From: an uncultured Shewanella sp.
Lineage (GTDB): Bacteria; Pseudomonadota; Gammaproteobacteria; Enterobacterales; Shewanellaceae
DNA length: 64,000 bases
Assembly: GCF_947501665.1 (NCBI RefSeq)
Contig: NZ_CANMWS010000020.1
Coordinates: 54,748-118,747, forward strand
Direction: 5' to 3'
The notes beneath the pieces are model-generated. The model saw only the letters and a list, made by a program, of their open reading frames with translations. It did no database searches and was not told where the DNA came from. A program made the translations under genes and the position numbers. Shown here in pieces: positions 63,571 through 64,000 of the stretch (position 1 is its first letter; each line of letters opens with the position of its first letter).

Positions 63571-63770
63571 CGTAGACCCACAAGGACGTGGGGAATGCAG
63601 ACAATGTCGGGAATAATTGTCGTAAACCCACAAGGATGAGGGGAATGCAGACAATGTCGGGAATAATTGTCGTAAACCCACAAGGATGAGGGGAATGCAG
63701 ACAATGTCGGGAATAATTGTCGTAAACTCACAGGGATGTGAAGAATGTAGAAAATGTCGGGAACAATTTT
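63571..63770. repeat. Tandem array of four 50 bp units
   Basis: The unit starts CGTAAACCCACAAGGATGAG and ends GGGAATAATTGT. Units at 63571, 63621, 63671 and 63721 are exactly 50 bases apart. The first three are almost identical and the fourth has diverged. Each holds a GACAAT/ATTGTC stem around GTCGGGAATA. The units are non-coding. There are no spacers, so this is not a CRISPR array. Confidence 0.9.
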
Positions 63771-63865
63771 CTACCAGAGCCAGCATCAAGCTTTGCTTGA
63801 TAAGCGCAGACTCTTCACCCTACTATCACATGAAATGAAACATGCTCTGCATGTACTTCCCTATT

Positions 63866-63915
63866 TCCCCATGTGAGAGTAGGTCATTTTCCCCATGTGA
63901 GAGTAGGTCATTTCC
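63866..63915 (+). repeat. Two tandem copies of the 5S rRNA 3' tail
   Basis: TCCCCATGTGAGAGTAGGTC occurs at 63866 and again at 63890 on the plus strand. It is identical to the 3' end of the 5S gene that enters from the right edge on the minus strand. The second copy runs on into CATTTCCGCCAAATAAAA, which matches the true 5S tail and its terminator lead apart from a missing AGAC. The copies are 24 and 26 bases long and lack the rest of 5S rRNA. Confidence 0.85.
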
Positions 63916-63925
63916 GCCAAATAAA

Positions 63926-63963
63926 AAAAAGCCCTAGCATTTCTGCTAGGGCTTTCGTTTTAT
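63926..63963. terminator. Bidirectional rRNA operon terminator
   Basis: AAAGCCCTAGCA pairs with TGCTAGGGCTTT around a short TTTC loop, with A-runs left and T-runs right. It ends the rRNA operon that comes from the right on the minus strand, and can stop plus-strand transcripts too. Confidence 0.9.
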
Positions 63964-63967
63964 TTGG

Positions 63968-64000
63968 CGTCTGGAAATGACCTACTCTCACATGGGGAGA
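63968..64000 (-). rRNA. rrf: 5S ribosomal RNA, 3' end only (gene continues beyond window)
   Basis: On the minus strand the last 33 bases read TCTCCCCATGTGAGAGTAGG and then TCATTTCCAGACGC, the helix-and-tail end of a gammaproteobacterial 5S rRNA. The operon terminator follows directly. The gene body lies past the right edge. Confidence 0.85.

Noticed and set aside
63571..63770. CRISPR array
   Set aside because: The 50-base units follow each other directly with no variable spacers and no cas genes nearby.
63445..63789. Frames of 64 and 109 codons over the tandem repeat
   Set aside because: Their sequence is the repeat unit translated; no start signals are seen.

Overview
The window reads as chromosome of a marine gammaproteobacterium, very probably Shewanella. 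The gene order zapE, zapG, degQ, degS next to rplM-rpsI, the PutA and PurA sequence types, the ygiF, DUF47, pit, ygiM block and several short repeats of a kind I associate with Shewanella all point there. The genus is inferred from recognition, not from a search. Base composition is moderately AT-rich throughout.

Layout. At 1-7.9 kb lies an accessory stretch: the 3' end of an unknown gene, a small secreted protein, a GNAT acetyltransferase reduced to its two ends, and a single very large STAND NTPase with an N-terminal Cap4-like nuclease (Avs-type antiphage protein), bounded by non-coding repeat-like DNA. At 7.9-20.5 kb is conserved housekeeping: rnr-rlmB, a Sel1 protein, purA, a DUF2065 protein, rplM-rpsI, zapE, zapG, degQ, degS, and a TPR protein. 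At 20.5-35.9 kb are mixed metabolic genes: a purple-acid-phosphatase-like secreted enzyme, dgcN-dgcA (D-glutamate catabolism) with a divergent Lrp-type regulator, a lipoxygenase followed by ohr, a HAD phosphatase, an SGNH hydrolase, an orphan fetB-like permease, and glnE.

At 36.2-43.4 kb, between glnE and ygiF, sits a compact membrane-stress gene set: a lipoprotein, a double DUF350 protein, a membrane-fused spermidine-synthase-like protein, YjfI, PspA/YjfJ, YjfK, a small protein with two ribbon-helix-helix-like halves, and a voltage-gated-type potassium channel. A 13-base palindrome (GACATAATATGTC, or with one centre change GACATATTATGTC) occurs once before the first gene and twice in the yjfI promoter, where one copy overlaps a perfect TTGACA box. 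This suggests one regulon. At 43.4-47.4 kb are CYTH/CHAD triphosphatase, DUF47-Pit phosphate transport and a YgiM-like SH3 protein. At 47.6-63.2 kb are putA, a secreted M28 aminopeptidase, a copper TonB receptor, an M14 peptidase, thpR, a large FG-GAP lipoprotein, an atypical NRAMP transporter and a small secreted protein. The window ends in a 4 x 50 bp tandem repeat, two short 5S rRNA tail copies, a terminator and the 3' end of a true 5S rRNA gene on the minus strand.

The items most worth attention are the solitary Avs-like protein, the PspA/DUF350/spermidine-synthase/channel locus with its shared operator, the lipoxygenase-ohr pair with a palindromic operator between them, and the mirror-image 5S tails at the right edge.
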